The notes under the pieces: model-generated
The model's database searches: none
What the model was told of the DNA's origin: nothing
The model's input: the letters and a program-made list of their open reading frames with translations, nothing else
Origin: JAGVSV01 sp050952845
GTDB lineage: Bacteria; Bacillota; Clostridia; Christensenellales; Aristaeellaceae
Direction: 5' to 3'
Assembly: GCA_050952845.1 (NCBI GenBank)
Contig: JBMNLP010000001.1
Span: forward strand, 2,976,001 to 3,040,000
Length of the DNA stretch: 64,000 bases
Translations under genes and position numbers: made by a program
Shown here: piece after piece, positions 32,401 through 40,408 of the stretch
Numbering within the stretch: the first letter of the stretch is position 1
Layout of the letters: each line of letters starts with the position of its first letter

Positions 32401-34182
32401 TCAACCGTACATCGGCCCGTAGTGCTTGCAGGCGGCGTAGTCGGCAGCCTCCAGGCAGTCGGTGCCGAAAGCGGACCAGGCGTGCGGGCGGTATACATCT
32501 TCCTCAGGCACATTGTGCATGGTAACGGGGATGCGCAGCATGCTGCACAGCGTGATGATATCGGCGCCCACGTGGCCGTACACCGTGACGCCATGGTTGG
32601 CGCCCCAGTTTTTCATGACGGAATATACGTCGGTGAAGGCGCCTTTGCCTGTGATGCGCGGCGCAAACCACACGCAGGGCCAGGTGGGGTCGGTGCGTGC
32701 CATGATCGTCTCGGTGACGTCATCCGGCAGGCTCAGCGTGGTGCCCTCGGCAATCTGGATCACCGGACCGATGCCTTCGACGATATTAATGCGGATCATG
32801 GTGACAGGCATCTCGGACTTGTTGACAAAGTGGCTGCTAAACCCGCCGCCGCGGAAATACTCGTAGTTGGCTCGGCGCCAATCGACAGCTTTCAGGCTGG
32901 CGTCAATGTCCTGCTCGGTCATCTCCCAGAAGGGCTTCATGCAGGGGTTGCCCTGGCTGTCCCGTACTTCACCGGCAGCATCCAGCGCTGTAGCGCCGGA
33001 GTTGAGCAGGTGGATGAAGCCATCCTTGGCGGCGCCGGTGGGCTTCCAGCCGGTGACGCGCTCGGTAGCCTCCGGGCTCCAATAGGTGCGCACGTCGTGG
33101 AAAGCGGGTGCGGTGTTGGTGATCAGCGTGCCCAGCAGCATGGACAAGCCATTGAGCGTATCGTTTTCCGTGGCAAACGCCGTGGGCTGACGGGCGCCGT
33201 TCCAGTCGAACGTGGACGCCATGATGGCTTCGGTAAAGTCGGCGTTGGGCAGCCAGTCTGTCCAGTTGCGCTGGCCCTGGAAGCCGGCGGCAACAGCGTT
33301 TTTACCCAGCGACTCCTCATGCCAGCCCATCTCAGCCAGCTTTTTGTTGCCAAAGAGAATATCGCGCACCACGCAGGAGAACTTGGCAATAAACTCCCAA
33401 TCCTTTTCAGGCGGTACCACCTTGGAACGCTTGATGATATCAGGCAGGTTTTTGCCGGCGTTGATGTCCAAGCCTTCCTTGCAGTTCTTTTTAATCCAAG
33501 CCAGCGCCTTCTCGTATTCCTCAGGATCGTATATGCCCAGGTGAATCCGGCGCAGTAGCTCCGTCATATCCACCCACTCGGCACGGATGCCGAAATAACG
33601 CTGGAGCATGGTCACATCGCAGTAGCTGCCCATGATGCCCATGGACACGCCGCCCAGGTTGACATAGGCTTTGTTCTTCATCCAGCCCACTGCCACGGCG
33701 CCCTTGGCAAAGCGAATAATCTTCTCAACAACGTCGTCGGTGATGGTGGGGTCGTCCTTGTCCTGCACCTCGCGGCCATAAATGCCAAATGCCGGCAAGC
33801 CCCGCTGCGCATGCGCAGCCAGCACGGCTGCCAGGTAGACGGCGCCGGGCCGCTCGGTGGCGTTAAAGCCCCAGACTGCCTTGATGGTCTGTGGGTCCAT
33901 ATCGAAGGTTTCGCTGCCATAGCACCAGCAAGCTGTCACCGTCAGCGTGGCAACGACGTTTTCGGTGGCAAACTGGTTCTGGCAAGCGGCAGCTTCGGCA
34001 CCGCCGCCGATGGTGGTGTTGCTGATAACACACTGCACGTTGGTGCCGTCAGGATAGTGCAGCGTTTCAATCAGTTTCTTGGCTGCCTTGGCCATGTCCA
34101 TGGTTTGTTGTTCGAGGCTTTCGCGGATGCCTCCCCAGCGCCCGTCGATGACGGGGCGGATGCCGATTTTGGGATACAGCAT
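32401..34182 (-). CDS. fucI: L-fucose isomerase
   Basis: This 593-aa protein matches E. coli FucI along its length: PKIGIRPVIDGR, TVTACWCYGSETFDMDP, NATERPGAVYLAAVLAAHAQ, YVNLGGVSMGIMGS, AAGFQGQRNWTDW, FRGGGFSSHFV, GKGAFTDVYSVMKNWGANHG. The metal ligands Glu (ATENDTLNG), Asp (FHDVRTYWSPEA) and His (NWGANHGVTVYGHVGAD) equivalent to Glu337, Asp361 and His528 are present. It interconverts L-fucose and L-fuculose, and often also D-arabinose, in the cytoplasm. An AGGAG site lies before the ATG. No fucK or fucA is in the window. A 1,985-bp IS1634-family element sits directly upstream, separating it from the SDR/URO-D/binding-protein genes on the same strand. Confidence 0.96.
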   Translation of the reverse strand: MLYPKIGIRPVIDGRWGGIRESLEQQTMDMAKAAKKLIETLHYPDGTNVQCVISNTTIGGGAEAAACQNQFATENVVATLTVTACWCYGSETFDMDPQTIKAVWGFNATERPGAVYLAAVLAAHAQRGLPAFGIYGREVQDKDDPTITDDVVEKIIRFAKGAVAVGWMKNKAYVNLGGVSMGIMGSYCDVTMLQRYFGIRAEWVDMTELLRRIHLGIYDPEEYEKALAWIKKNCKEGLDINAGKNLPDIIKRSKVVPPEKDWEFIAKFSCVVRDILFGNKKLAEMGWHEESLGKNAVAAGFQGQRNWTDWLPNADFTEAIMASTFDWNGARQPTAFATENDTLNGLSMLLGTLITNTAPAFHDVRTYWSPEATERVTGWKPTGAAKDGFIHLLNSGATALDAAGEVRDSQGNPCMKPFWEMTEQDIDASLKAVDWRRANYEYFRGGGFSSHFVNKSEMPVTMIRINIVEGIGPVIQIAEGTTLSLPDDVTETIMARTDPTWPCVWFAPRITGKGAFTDVYSVMKNWGANHGVTVYGHVGADIITLCSMLRIPVTMHNVPEEDVYRPHAWSAFGTDCLEAADYAACKHYGPMYG

Positions 34183-34284
34183 GATGTCACTCCTTTTCTA
34201 ACAGTTCTGTCTGTGCCGGCGGCATTGCCAGGAACAAACCGGTTTCCCAGCCAAACCGCCTGCCGGACAAATATACTGATATGA

Positions 34285-34391
34285 TTATATCATAAAACCC
34301 GGCGTTATTCACCCCGGGTTTTATGCAAATTCAATTCTCATGGTGCAGTCGACAGCTTCCTTTTTGTTATACTCACGTCAAACATGAATGC
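34285..34391 (+). repeat. 107-bp direct repeat, left copy (IS1634-family target duplication)
   Basis: Bases 34285-34391 are identical to 36377-36483 over all 107 positions. Inside are a terminator-like stem (AAAACCCGG ... CCGGGTTTT) and GCAAATTCAATTCTCATGG, which resembles the palindromic repeat family (copy E4). The two copies flank the IS exactly. IS1634 family members are known for long, variable direct repeats. Confidence 0.93.
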
Positions 34392-34489
34392 CCCACTTTT
34401 ACACTTCTTAATTTCAATCCAGCTCAAAATTCCTATATATTATAAGGCGTCCGAGCCTATTTTTTTGTCAAGTTTAAAGGATTTGTATA

Positions 34490-34518
34490 TTTACCGTTCC
34501 TTACCGTTGTGATATAAT
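34490..34518 (+). promoter_or_regulatory. IS1634-family transposase promoter
   Basis: TTTACC (34490-34495), a 17-bp spacer and TATAAT (34513-34518) precede the GGAGG site and ATG at 34553. Confidence 0.6.
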
Positions 34519-34552
34519 CATGACGTCATTTCTACCTGTAAGGAGGAGCGTC

Positions 34553-36265
34553 ATGTACCTGAAGAAGATCCCCAACAAGAAGTCCGGCAAGACCTTTTTG
34601 TCCATCGTCAAACCTTACTATCACAAGGAATCAGGCAATGTCAGAACGAAAACCATCCTGTCCATTGGCTATCTGGAAGATATTACGGACATGGAGGATC
34701 CCATCGCGCACTATACACAGCTGGCTGAGCAGATGACCCTGGAAGAAAAGGACCTGGAACGCACGGCAACCATTGCATACAAGCCTGCCGAGCGTTTACA
34801 GCCCGACACCTGCAACCGCAAGAACCTGGGGTACCTGGCCTTGAGCAAGCTGTATCATGAGCTGGGCATCCGCAGGTTCTGGGTCAGCCGTCAACGGACG
34901 GTGAAGAGCGACTACCAGCTGGATCAAATCTTCCGTATGCTGGTGTTTCAGCGAATCCTCGATCCAGGCTCCAAGAAGTATAGCTTTGACCATCGGGAGG
35001 ATTATTTTGAGCACTATACCTTTGAATTGCAGCATGTATACCGGTCGCTATCCACCTTCTCCCGATACAGGAAGGACCTGCTGTTCGCGCTGCACCAGGC
35101 AGTTAGTACTCGCTACCATCGGGATACCTCACACGTATACTACGACGTAACCAACTATTATTTTGAGACGGACGTACCCGAAGGGCTTAAACAGAAAGGC
35201 GTCTCCAAGGAACATCGTCCCAATCCCATTATTCAGATGGGCCTGCTCATGGACAGCCAGGGCTTACCTATTGCCTATGAATTGTTCAGCGGCAACACCA
35301 ACGATTGTCTAACCCTGCGTCCTGTCATCCGGGACATCAGGAAACGGTATGAGATTGAGCGGATGGTGGTGGTAGCGGACAAGGGAATGAATACATCAAA
35401 CAACATCGCCACTCTGGTGTTGCGCGGTGACGGATACATCTATGCCCAGTCAGTGCGCAAAGCCACCAAGGAGCTGCAGGACTATGTACTGGACGAGACA
35501 GGATACAGTGCCATGGGCGAGGACTTCAAGATGAAGTCACGCCTGGAGCCCCGGGAGATTCAAATACACGATGTCCACGGCAAGAAGAAGTCCTTTACTG
35601 TGGATCAAAAGCAAGTGGTTTTCTATAGCCGGAACTATGACCTGAGGGCCAAGGCGGAGCGCTCGCAGGCCGTTACCAAGGCACAGGACATCATCGCCCA
35701 CCCTGGGCGCAGAGCGCTGGTTGAGGACCTGGGCTGTACCCGGTACATTCGTAACTTGAACATCGACCAGAAGACAGGGGAGATTCTGCCAAACGGCAAA
35801 AAGACGCCGGTGTTGGATCGGGAACGCATTGCCCAGGAAGAACGTTTTGACGGTTATTATGCCCTGGTGACCAGCGAAATGGAGATGAACGACACGGAGG
35901 TCATCAACACTTACCGAGGGTTGTGGCAGATTGAGGAAAGCTTCAAAATAACCAAAGGAGATCTTCAGGCCCGGCCGGTCTATGTCAGCGTTCAGGAACA
36001 TATTGAAGCGCACTTCCTGATTTGTTTTGTAGCCTTGCTGCTGCTGCGCTGCCTGCAACTGCGCACCAACCAACGTTTCAGCGTAGGCAAATTGGTTGAG
36101 AGCCTTTCCAGGGCTTCGGGCTCCCTGATTGAAGAAAATCTGTATGTGTTTGATTACTACAATGATGTGCTTGAGGAGGTTGGCAAGGCGGTAGGGGTTG
36201 ACTTCGCGATGAAATACCGTCATGCAAAGGACATCCGTCAATTGGTCGCGCAGGTGAAAAAATAG
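34553..36265 (+). CDS. IS1634-family transposase, intact
   Basis: The ATG at 34553 (MYLKKIPNKKSGKTFLSIVK) follows GGAGGAGCGTC; an upstream in-frame ATG at 34520 lacks a site. The 570-aa protein has the family's N-terminus (IVKPYYHKESGNVRTKTILS) and a DDE core: HVYYDVTNYYFETD (first Asp), MVVVADKGMNTSNNI (second Asp) and YRGLWQIEESFKITKGDLQA with the Y-R-E-K signature (Glu). The length fits IS1634 family members. The enzyme should act on the 16-bp ends of the element and produce the long direct repeats. It is convergent with fucI and separates it from upstream genes. Confidence 0.92.
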   Translation: MYLKKIPNKKSGKTFLSIVKPYYHKESGNVRTKTILSIGYLEDITDMEDPIAHYTQLAEQMTLEEKDLERTATIAYKPAERLQPDTCNRKNLGYLALSKLYHELGIRRFWVSRQRTVKSDYQLDQIFRMLVFQRILDPGSKKYSFDHREDYFEHYTFELQHVYRSLSTFSRYRKDLLFALHQAVSTRYHRDTSHVYYDVTNYYFETDVPEGLKQKGVSKEHRPNPIIQMGLLMDSQGLPIAYELFSGNTNDCLTLRPVIRDIRKRYEIERMVVVADKGMNTSNNIATLVLRGDGYIYAQSVRKATKELQDYVLDETGYSAMGEDFKMKSRLEPREIQIHDVHGKKKSFTVDQKQVVFYSRNYDLRAKAERSQAVTKAQDIIAHPGRRALVEDLGCTRYIRNLNIDQKTGEILPNGKKTPVLDRERIAQEERFDGYYALVTSEMEMNDTEVINTYRGLWQIEESFKITKGDLQARPVYVSVQEHIEAHFLICFVALLLLRCLQLRTNQRFSVGKLVESLSRASGSLIEENLYVFDYYNDVLEEVGKAVGVDFAMKYRHAKDIRQLVAQVKK

Positions 36266-36376
36266 CATCCTCTTTGCGCTAACGGTAAAAACCAGCGTGC
36301 AGACTGAAAACGCCCACTTCCTTTGATTTATAAGGGAATTCTGGGCGCTTTTGTCTCTCAAAGTGTAAAAGTCAGG

Positions 36377-36483
36377 TTATATCATAAAACCCGGCGTTAT
36401 TCACCCCGGGTTTTATGCAAATTCAATTCTCATGGTGCAGTCGACAGCTTCCTTTTTGTTATACTCACGTCAAACATGAATGC
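36377..36483 (+). repeat. 107-bp direct repeat, right copy
   Basis: Identical to 34285-34391 in every position. On the minus strand the stem AAAACCCGG ... CCGGGTTTT lies just after the SDR gene and works as its terminator, so the insertion duplicated that terminator rather than removing it. Confidence 0.93.
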
Positions 36484-36506
36484 ATCCAAAAGCCCGGCAT
36501 AGCACG

Positions 36507-37310
36507 CTATAACTGATGCCCGCCGGAAACCTTGATAACCTGCCCGGTAATGCTGCGAGCACGGCTGCTGGTAAGAAAAACAATGGCTTCGGCAATTTCA
36601 TGGGGTTGAATCAAGCGACCTAAGGGCATGTCAGGCAGAATGGCGGCTTCCAGCGCCTGATCAATCCAGCCTGTCTGGGTAGGACCAGGTGCCACACAAT
36701 TGACGGTGATGTCATATTTAGCCAGATCAATGGCTAAGCTTCTGGTCAGGGCTTCCAGGGCAGCTTTGCTGGCGCCATATACGATTTGTCCGGAGAAAAC
36801 CTGAGCAGCATCGGTGGACAGGTTGACGATGCTGCCGCCTGCGCCGCCGCGCCTAACAAACTCCCGGATCATCAGCAGCGTACCGCGCAGGTTGACGCCA
36901 AGCGTCAGGTCAATGGCTTCTTCTGTCAGGGTTTCAATGGTGTCGTCGTCATCAGCATGGGCAGCATTGTTCACCAGGATATCCACCTTACCAAAGCGGG
37001 CAATGGCCTGATCATACAGCGACACAACATGGCCGGTGCAAGTGATGTCGGTTTCAATGGTAAGAAAATCAGCGTTCATCGCCCGCAGACGAGCTTCCAC
37101 GGCACTGGCATCCCCGGCATTGACCTGGTGATAACGATCCAACCCATTGCGGGCAGTATTCCTGCTGTCAAAGGAATGCGCAGTGCGCTTGTAGGCAAGC
37201 ACCAAGTCAGCGCCCTCGCCAGCCAGTGCGAAAGCAGTGGCTGCACCGATGCCCTGAGGATTATTGATCCCCGTAACAAGGGCTGTTTTGCCCTTTAAAC
37301 CTTTTGTCAT
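36507..37310 (-). CDS. Short-chain dehydrogenase/reductase (SDR)
   Basis: The start at 37310 (MTKGLKGKTALVTG) is favoured by AGGAGA six bases upstream; an adjacent ATG at 37313 is possible. The 267-aa protein has the NAD(P) motif TGINNPQGIGAATA, the DILVNNAAHAD motif near residue 115, and catalytic Ser (IVNLSTDAA) with Tyr and Lys (YGASKAAL). The acidic position in strand 2 is replaced by LAYKRTAHSF, favouring NADP. A terminator lies just downstream. It neighbours the L-fucose isomerase and a URO-D family gene, so a sugar or polyol dehydrogenase role is likely, but the substrate is not readable. Confidence 0.85.
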   Translation of the reverse strand: MTKGLKGKTALVTGINNPQGIGAATAFALAGEGADLVLAYKRTAHSFDSRNTARNGLDRYHQVNAGDASAVEARLRAMNADFLTIETDITCTGHVVSLYDQAIARFGKVDILVNNAAHADDDDTIETLTEEAIDLTLGVNLRGTLLMIREFVRRGGAGGSIVNLSTDAAQVFSGQIVYGASKAALEALTRSLAIDLAKYDITVNCVAPGPTQTGWIDQALEAAILPDMPLGRLIQPHEIAEAIVFLTSSRARSITGQVIKVSGGHQL

Positions 37311-37425
37311 CATGGTCTCCTTGTCCCTATGCTTGGGCGTCCGAAAGGGCTTCACCTCTTTCCATTCTCACCTTGCAAGAGACAAACATCCTGCGCAGCT
37401 TTGTATCGCGACTGCGCAATGTCCG

Positions 37426-38481
37426 CTAATAAGCCCCCACCCGCTTGGCTTCGGCGATGATGCCGGTAAAGTCCTGCAGGCTGACGTTTTCGGGGATGGA
37501 GTGATCGGAGGCAAATATATAGCCGCCGTTCTCCTTCATCACAGGCACCACACGCTCAATTTCAGCGATGATCTGATCCGGCTTATCCCAGAGGACAGCA
37601 TTGATGCCGCCGTGGAACACCAGCTTGTCGCCATAGGTTCGCTTCAGGTGGATGGGATCCATGCCAGCCTTCACCTCCAGCGGGTTCAGGGCGTCGATGC
37701 CCACGTCGATCAAATCCTGCACGAAGGGGTTGATATCCCCGCAGGAATGCAGGCGCACGTAGGCGCCCTTGTCATGCGCCCACTTGGCAGCGGCGGCGAT
37801 ATAGGGCTTGTCCAGCGCGCGGAAGGTGTTCAGCGAGAAAAACTGGTTGTGCTTGTAGCCCATGTCGTTGGGCCAGTTCACCTCATCGAACCGGTACCCC
37901 GCATCCCACACACGGTCCAGCAGCTGCAGGTCCAGGCGCAGAAAGGTGTCGTACATCTCCTCGCACCAGTCGCGGTCCTCTACCATAGCCATCAGGTAGC
38001 GCTCCGTGCCCACAGTCCAGCTGTGGGTGACATCAAAGCCAAACCACAATCCGGCCGTAATCCAGTACCCTTCGGCGCGCCAGCGCGGATAGTTTTCCTT
38101 CAAATAATCCCAGGGAATCCGGCTTTCATCGAAGGTCATCCGCGCCTTGGCGTCTAGCCATTTCTGCGCATCGGTGATGGTGAAATCTAAAAATTCAGGC
38201 GTGGAGCCGTGCTTGGTCCAGCTTTTCAGGGTAGCGCCCCAAGCGGTTGTGTAGATAACATATTCCTCTGTTTTCTCCAGGGTTTTTTGCGGATAGCGCG
38301 GCGAGTTATCCACCGATATGTGCGCCACCCTGTCCAGATCAAAATATTCCACATAATCCCGTGTGGGCATGCCCTCCTGCACCCACCGGTCGATGGTTTC
38401 CTTCCAGGGGCTGTCCAGAATGGGCACCCGGTCCGCCTCCCGGTGCTGATACATGCGCGTAAAGCGCTCATGTGTGGTCAT
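37426..38481 (-). CDS. Uroporphyrinogen decarboxylase (URO-D) family protein
   Basis: This 351-aa protein has the URO-D/MtaA-like barrel. Marks are READRVPILDS at the N-terminus, GYWITAGLWFGFDVTHSWTV and YVRLHSCGDINPFVQDLIDV (HSCG, the zinc-binding His-Cys motif of corrinoid methyltransferase relatives), with NPLEVKAGMDPIHLKRTYGD and a terminal segment VFHGGINAVLWDKPDQIIAE. It is not the heme-pathway enzyme. Homologues occur in glycan-utilisation clusters with unknown chemistry. The ATG is preceded by GGGAGAAGAG. It starts 31 bp after the binding-protein gene and lies 115 bp upstream of the SDR. Confidence 0.8.
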   Translation of the reverse strand: MTTHERFTRMYQHREADRVPILDSPWKETIDRWVQEGMPTRDYVEYFDLDRVAHISVDNSPRYPQKTLEKTEEYVIYTTAWGATLKSWTKHGSTPEFLDFTITDAQKWLDAKARMTFDESRIPWDYLKENYPRWRAEGYWITAGLWFGFDVTHSWTVGTERYLMAMVEDRDWCEEMYDTFLRLDLQLLDRVWDAGYRFDEVNWPNDMGYKHNQFFSLNTFRALDKPYIAAAAKWAHDKGAYVRLHSCGDINPFVQDLIDVGIDALNPLEVKAGMDPIHLKRTYGDKLVFHGGINAVLWDKPDQIIAEIERVVPVMKENGGYIFASDHSIPENVSLQDFTGIIAEAKRVGAY

Positions 38482-38511
38482 TTTTCTCTTCTCCCTCGTC
38501 TATGCCCCCAT

Positions 38512-40326
38512 TCAAGGATCGAGCGTGCTGTATAAAATAGCGATGGCCCAGCTCCAGTGCTTGTCGGGGTTATAGTTTTTCAGCCTGGATGTAAACGCAT
38601 CCGAATAGATGTTGGAATACAGCGGCACCAGCGGCAGCGCCTCCACCCAATGGTCCTGAAACGCAGACCATTTTTCCAGGTACGCCTTGCGGTCGCCGGG
38701 AGGCACTTCGCGCAGTTCCCTCGCCAGCTGCAGCAGCTCCTCATCCCGTAAGCCGGAGGTATTCATCACGCCCTGATATTTGTCCCCGGTGTGGTAGGTG
38801 TAATATGGATCAAATATGTAAGTGAAGTTGGAGCCTAAAAAGCATAGATCATACTGCCTTTCTTCCTGCCTGTAATGCTTTTTCAACAGCTGGTCAAAGC
38901 GCATCTCTTCCCAGTCGAGTATGGCGCCCACCCGCTTTAAGTTCCTTTCCAGCATGTTTTTGACAGCGATTGCCGAGGCATTGTGCTCAATCAGCGCCAT
39001 CCGGAACACCAGCGGTTGAAGCTTATCACCCTGGCGACGATACCGCAGCGTATCGCTCGCAGCATCATACGCCTGCCCTTGCTCGTTCAACGTCCAGCCT
39101 TCATCGACAAATAACCGGGCTGCATTGGACAGGTTGAACCGATATCGGTTAAGCGCCTTGAGCGCATCTCCTTTTTCTTTTGCCATCCACTGCCCCGCCC
39201 CATAGTACCCATAAACAGGGACGCCATATTCTCCCAGCAAATCATCAATCAACGCATCCCTGTCAAGGCACATCGCCACGGCTTTGCGCATCGCGGCGGA
39301 GGAAACCATCTCACGCTCACACGAAAAAGCAAGGAAAGCCGAGCCGGTGCGCGGATAATCCACCATGCTGATGCTGCTTTCGCCGCTTAGCTCGCGCACC
39401 GCGTCGATCACCTCACCCTGAGTGATTTTATTGACCAAACCGACCGCGCCGCTTGCCAGCTCGGCAGCAATGTTCTCGTTCTTGATAACCCGGAATACGA
39501 TCCTGCTGATGGAAGGCTTTTGTTTTTCGTAGTTACCCTTGTACAGCGGGTTCAGCTCAAACTCAGCGATATGCAGGGCATCATCATAGCTGACCAAACG
39601 GTATGGCCCGCTTGTAACGCGGGGATGCCGCAGATAGCCATGCTCAGGGTCCATCAACGTCTCTTTCAGCACCTCGGCGGATATGCCGCCCAGGATGTAA
39701 GCCCCCCTGCCGTTGTCCACCACATCGCTGCCAGGCAGGAGGACCTTATAAGGGTAGGGAAAAACATTCAGATAGTTGATGTCATAGTAGTAGGGCATAA
39801 AATCCGCATCGATGGTTACAGAGAAAACATGCTCTCCCAGCAAGCGGATACCTGAAAACGGGGTGCCCGGGTTGTTGACATAGTCCTGGTGGCCGAGGAT
39901 ATAGTCCTTGGAAGTAACGGCGGCGCCCAACTCCGCAAGGCATGGAGAGGAAAAAAACAGGAGTGTGAACACATAATCCTTTGCCGTAATAGCCGTGCCA
40001 TCACAGTACTGAAGATCGCGGTGCAGCGTGACAACATAGGTCTTATTACCTGCCTCGTCCGTCGACCAGGTCAGATCCTCGACCACAGTGTCGTTCACGA
40101 GGTATTCGCCGCCAACGGTCCAAGCCACGATGGGGTAATCATGAATCAGGTTGCGCACGTCATTGTCAGCAGAATTATTGCCCCATATATCCGAAAAGAA
40201 ATTGCCGGAGAGCATGGTCGTATGGCCTACCGTCAGCAAGCTGGCGTCGTTTTCAGAAGCATGGACGGGAAGCAGCGCAGCGCAGCCTACAAGCACAGCT
40301 ACCAGCACGGTCAGGATTCGCCTCAT
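38512..40326 (-). CDS. ABC transporter family-5 substrate-binding protein (DppA/OppA-like)
   Basis: The start at 40326 (MRRILTVLVAVLVGCAALLP) has GGAGG eight bases upstream, giving 604 aa; the longer frame has no site. The signal sequence contains LVGC, which could act as a lipobox, or be cleaved at VHA-SEN instead. The mature protein follows the SBP_bac_5 pattern: DLQYCDGTAITAKDYVFTLL, SGPYRLVSYDDALHIAEFEL, MRKAVAMCLDRDALIDDLLG and QLLKKHYRQEERQYDLCFLG. This family binds oligopeptides or oligosaccharides. No permease is nearby. It starts 82 bp after the giant gene's stop and precedes the URO-D gene by 31 bp, so it heads that small operon or continues the giant gene's transcript. Confidence 0.82.
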   Translation of the reverse strand: MRRILTVLVAVLVGCAALLPVHASENDASLLTVGHTTMLSGNFFSDIWGNNSADNDVRNLIHDYPIVAWTVGGEYLVNDTVVEDLTWSTDEAGNKTYVVTLHRDLQYCDGTAITAKDYVFTLLFFSSPCLAELGAAVTSKDYILGHQDYVNNPGTPFSGIRLLGEHVFSVTIDADFMPYYYDINYLNVFPYPYKVLLPGSDVVDNGRGAYILGGISAEVLKETLMDPEHGYLRHPRVTSGPYRLVSYDDALHIAEFELNPLYKGNYEKQKPSISRIVFRVIKNENIAAELASGAVGLVNKITQGEVIDAVRELSGESSISMVDYPRTGSAFLAFSCEREMVSSAAMRKAVAMCLDRDALIDDLLGEYGVPVYGYYGAGQWMAKEKGDALKALNRYRFNLSNAARLFVDEGWTLNEQGQAYDAASDTLRYRRQGDKLQPLVFRMALIEHNASAIAVKNMLERNLKRVGAILDWEEMRFDQLLKKHYRQEERQYDLCFLGSNFTYIFDPYYTYHTGDKYQGVMNTSGLRDEELLQLARELREVPPGDRKAYLEKWSAFQDHWVEALPLVPLYSNIYSDAFTSRLKNYNPDKHWSWAIAILYSTLDP

Positions 40327-40408
40327 AGGTAAGCCTCCATCATCAAACAGATCGTGCGACGCCGGTAAATACCAGCATCGCGGTTTTCCACGCGAAGCGT
40401 GATCCCCA

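Larger units (their letters stand above)
34392..36376 (+). mobile_element. IS1634-family insertion sequence, complete (about 1,985 bp)
   Basis: The element lies between two perfect 107-bp repeats. Left end CCCCACTTTTACACTT (34391-34406) and, on the opposite strand, right end CCTGACTTTTACACTT match at 14 of 16 positions, so the first base of the left end may overlap the repeat (106 or 107 bp duplication). One transposase gene of 570 aa fills it, with its own promoter. Confidence 0.88.

Noticed and set aside
40327..40408. Terminator after the giant gene
   Set aside because: Only a weak 5-bp CACGC/GCGTG stem is present and no T run follows, so I could not support a terminator.
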